Part shown: positions 63,326 through 64,000 of the stretch, in pieces
How the letters are laid out: the number at the start of each line of letters is the position of its first letter
Position numbering within the stretch: position 1 is the first letter of the stretch
Assembly (NCBI RefSeq): GCF_033406955.1
Contig: NZ_CP137734.1
Span: 3,224,001-3,288,000 of the forward strand
Reading direction: 5' to 3'
Source of the DNA: Streptomyces violaceoruber
Lineage (GTDB): Bacteria > Actinomycetota > Actinomycetes > Streptomycetales > Streptomycetaceae
DNA: 64,000 bases
Made by a program: the position numbers and the translations under genes
Notes under the pieces: model-generated
Databases searched by the model: none
The model's input: the letters and a program-made list of their open reading frames with translations, nothing else
Told to the model about the DNA's origin: nothing

Positions 63326-64000
63326 TCAGCCGGAGAACCAGCGGACGGGCTTCGGCGCCAGGTTCTGGTAGACGTGCTTGCTCTCGCGGTACTCGGCGAG
63401 GCCCGCGGGGCCCAGTTCGCGGCCCACGCCGCTCTTGCCGAAGCCGCCCCACTCCGCCTGCGGCAGGTAGGGGTGGAAGTCGTTGATCCACACGGTGCCG
63501 TGCCGCAGCCGGCCCGCGACCCGGCGGGCCCGTCCCGCGTCGGCGGTCCAGACGGCACCGGCCAGACCGTACTCGGTGTCGTTGGCGAGGGCTACGGCCT
63601 CGTCCTCGGTGCGGAAGGTTTCGACGGTGAGGACCGGTCCGAAGACCTCCTCCCGTACCACCCGCATCTCACGGCGGCAGTGGTCGAGGACGGTCGGCTC
63701 GTAGAAGTAGCCGGACTCGGGCCGCTGGGGGGACGGCTCGGGGCGCTTGCCGCCGCAGCGCAGTTCGGCGCCCTCGGCGAGGGCGGAGGCGACGTAGTCC
63801 TCGGTCTTGGCGCGCTGCTGCGCGGAGACGAGCGGGCCGCACTCGACGCCCTCCTCGGTGCCGCGGCCGAGGCGGATCCGCTCCGCGCGGCGGGCGAGTT
63901 CGGCGACGAAGCGTTCGCGCACCGACTCCTCGACGATGAGGCGGCCGCCGGCGGAGCAGACCTGCCCGCTGTGCATGAAGGCGGCGTTGAGTGCCTGGTC
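63326..64000 (-). CDS. betB: betaine-aldehyde-type aldehyde dehydrogenase (partial, 5' end outside window)
   Basis: C-terminal 224 residues of an NAD(P)-dependent aldehyde dehydrogenase. The catalytic Cys lies in HSGQVCSAGGR, just inside the right edge, and further blocks are EEVFGPVLTVETF (about 130 residues later), NDTEYGLAGAVWT and INDFHPYLPQAEWGGFGKSG. Followed by the choline dehydrogenase on the same strand after 56 bases. Betaine aldehyde as substrate is inferred from the operon. Confidence 0.9.
   Translation of the reverse strand, partial: DQALNAAFMHSGQVCSAGGRLIVEESVRERFVAELARRAERIRLGRGTEEGVECGPLVSAQQRAKTEDYVASALAEGAELRCGGKRPEPSPQRPESGYFYEPTVLDHCRREMRVVREEVFGPVLTVETFRTEDEAVALANDTEYGLAGAVWTADAGRARRVAGRLRHGTVWINDFHPYLPQAEWGGFGKSGVGRELGPAGLAEYRESKHVYQNLAPKPVRWFSG

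Overview
The window is very GC-rich, its genes use G/C-ending codons with many GTG and a few TTG starts, and it holds families typical of Streptomyces: a SCO4848-type small membrane protein, DUF6716, a MocR regulator, a duplicated-domain betaine permease and the sdhCDAB order. The gene order resembles, from memory, the SCO48xx region of S. coelicolor, so this looks like core chromosome of a Streptomyces close to that species. No rRNA, tRNA, CRISPR, phage or transposase gene was seen.

Layout. 1-6571: nucleoside-type ABC importer (two permeases, a double ATPase, two BmpA-like lipoproteins), minus strand, with a repeated palindrome at three promoters. 6767-7999: M20 amidohydrolase. 8239-22251: a cell-wall glycopolymer locus with an ulosonic acid synthase, a fused CMP-ulosonate synthetase/HAD phosphatase, four candidate glycosyltransferases (including GT52-like and POLYST-like proteins), a GtrA/GtrB/YfhO three-component membrane glycosylation set and two methyltransferases. 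It fits synthesis and decoration of a Kdn (teichulosonic acid) polymer. 22236-27117: TetR-controlled FAD monooxygenase, a B12-dependent mutase large subunit and an L,D-transpeptidase. 27360-31085: two paralogous ECF sigma/membrane regulator pairs. 31239-35557: hypotheticals, a GH20 hexosaminidase and an OHCU-decarboxylase-like gene whose 3' end runs into a dispersed Streptomyces repeat. 35739-39154: succinate dehydrogenase sdhCDAB.

39320-45986: Uma2 protein, VOC protein, a TetR operon with paired operators, metallophosphoesterase, SCO4848-type protein, D,D-carboxypeptidase and YihY. 45974-50217: a compact set equivalent to the mycobacterial decaprenylphosphoryl-arabinose pathway (GtrA, UbiA, PAP2, DprE1, DprE2). 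50318-54325: 2H phosphoesterase, trpS, a secreted protein and glyA. glyA is preceded by a ZTP-type riboswitch, which shows that its start is a TTG. 54541-57648: a MocR regulator divergent from two AhpD-like proteins and an isocitrate-lyase/PEP-mutase-family enzyme. 57652-64000: glycine betaine/choline uptake and choline oxidation (substrate-binding protein, double permease, ATPase, choline dehydrogenase, partial aldehyde dehydrogenase).

Much of the window concerns the cell envelope: two polyprenyl-phosphate sugar systems each with a GtrA protein, a nonulosonate polymer, two peptidoglycan enzymes and two membrane-signalling sigma modules. The most notable points are the complete DPA-type pathway in an organism not known for an arabinogalactan wall, the paired sigma/Cys-domain modules and the riboswitch.
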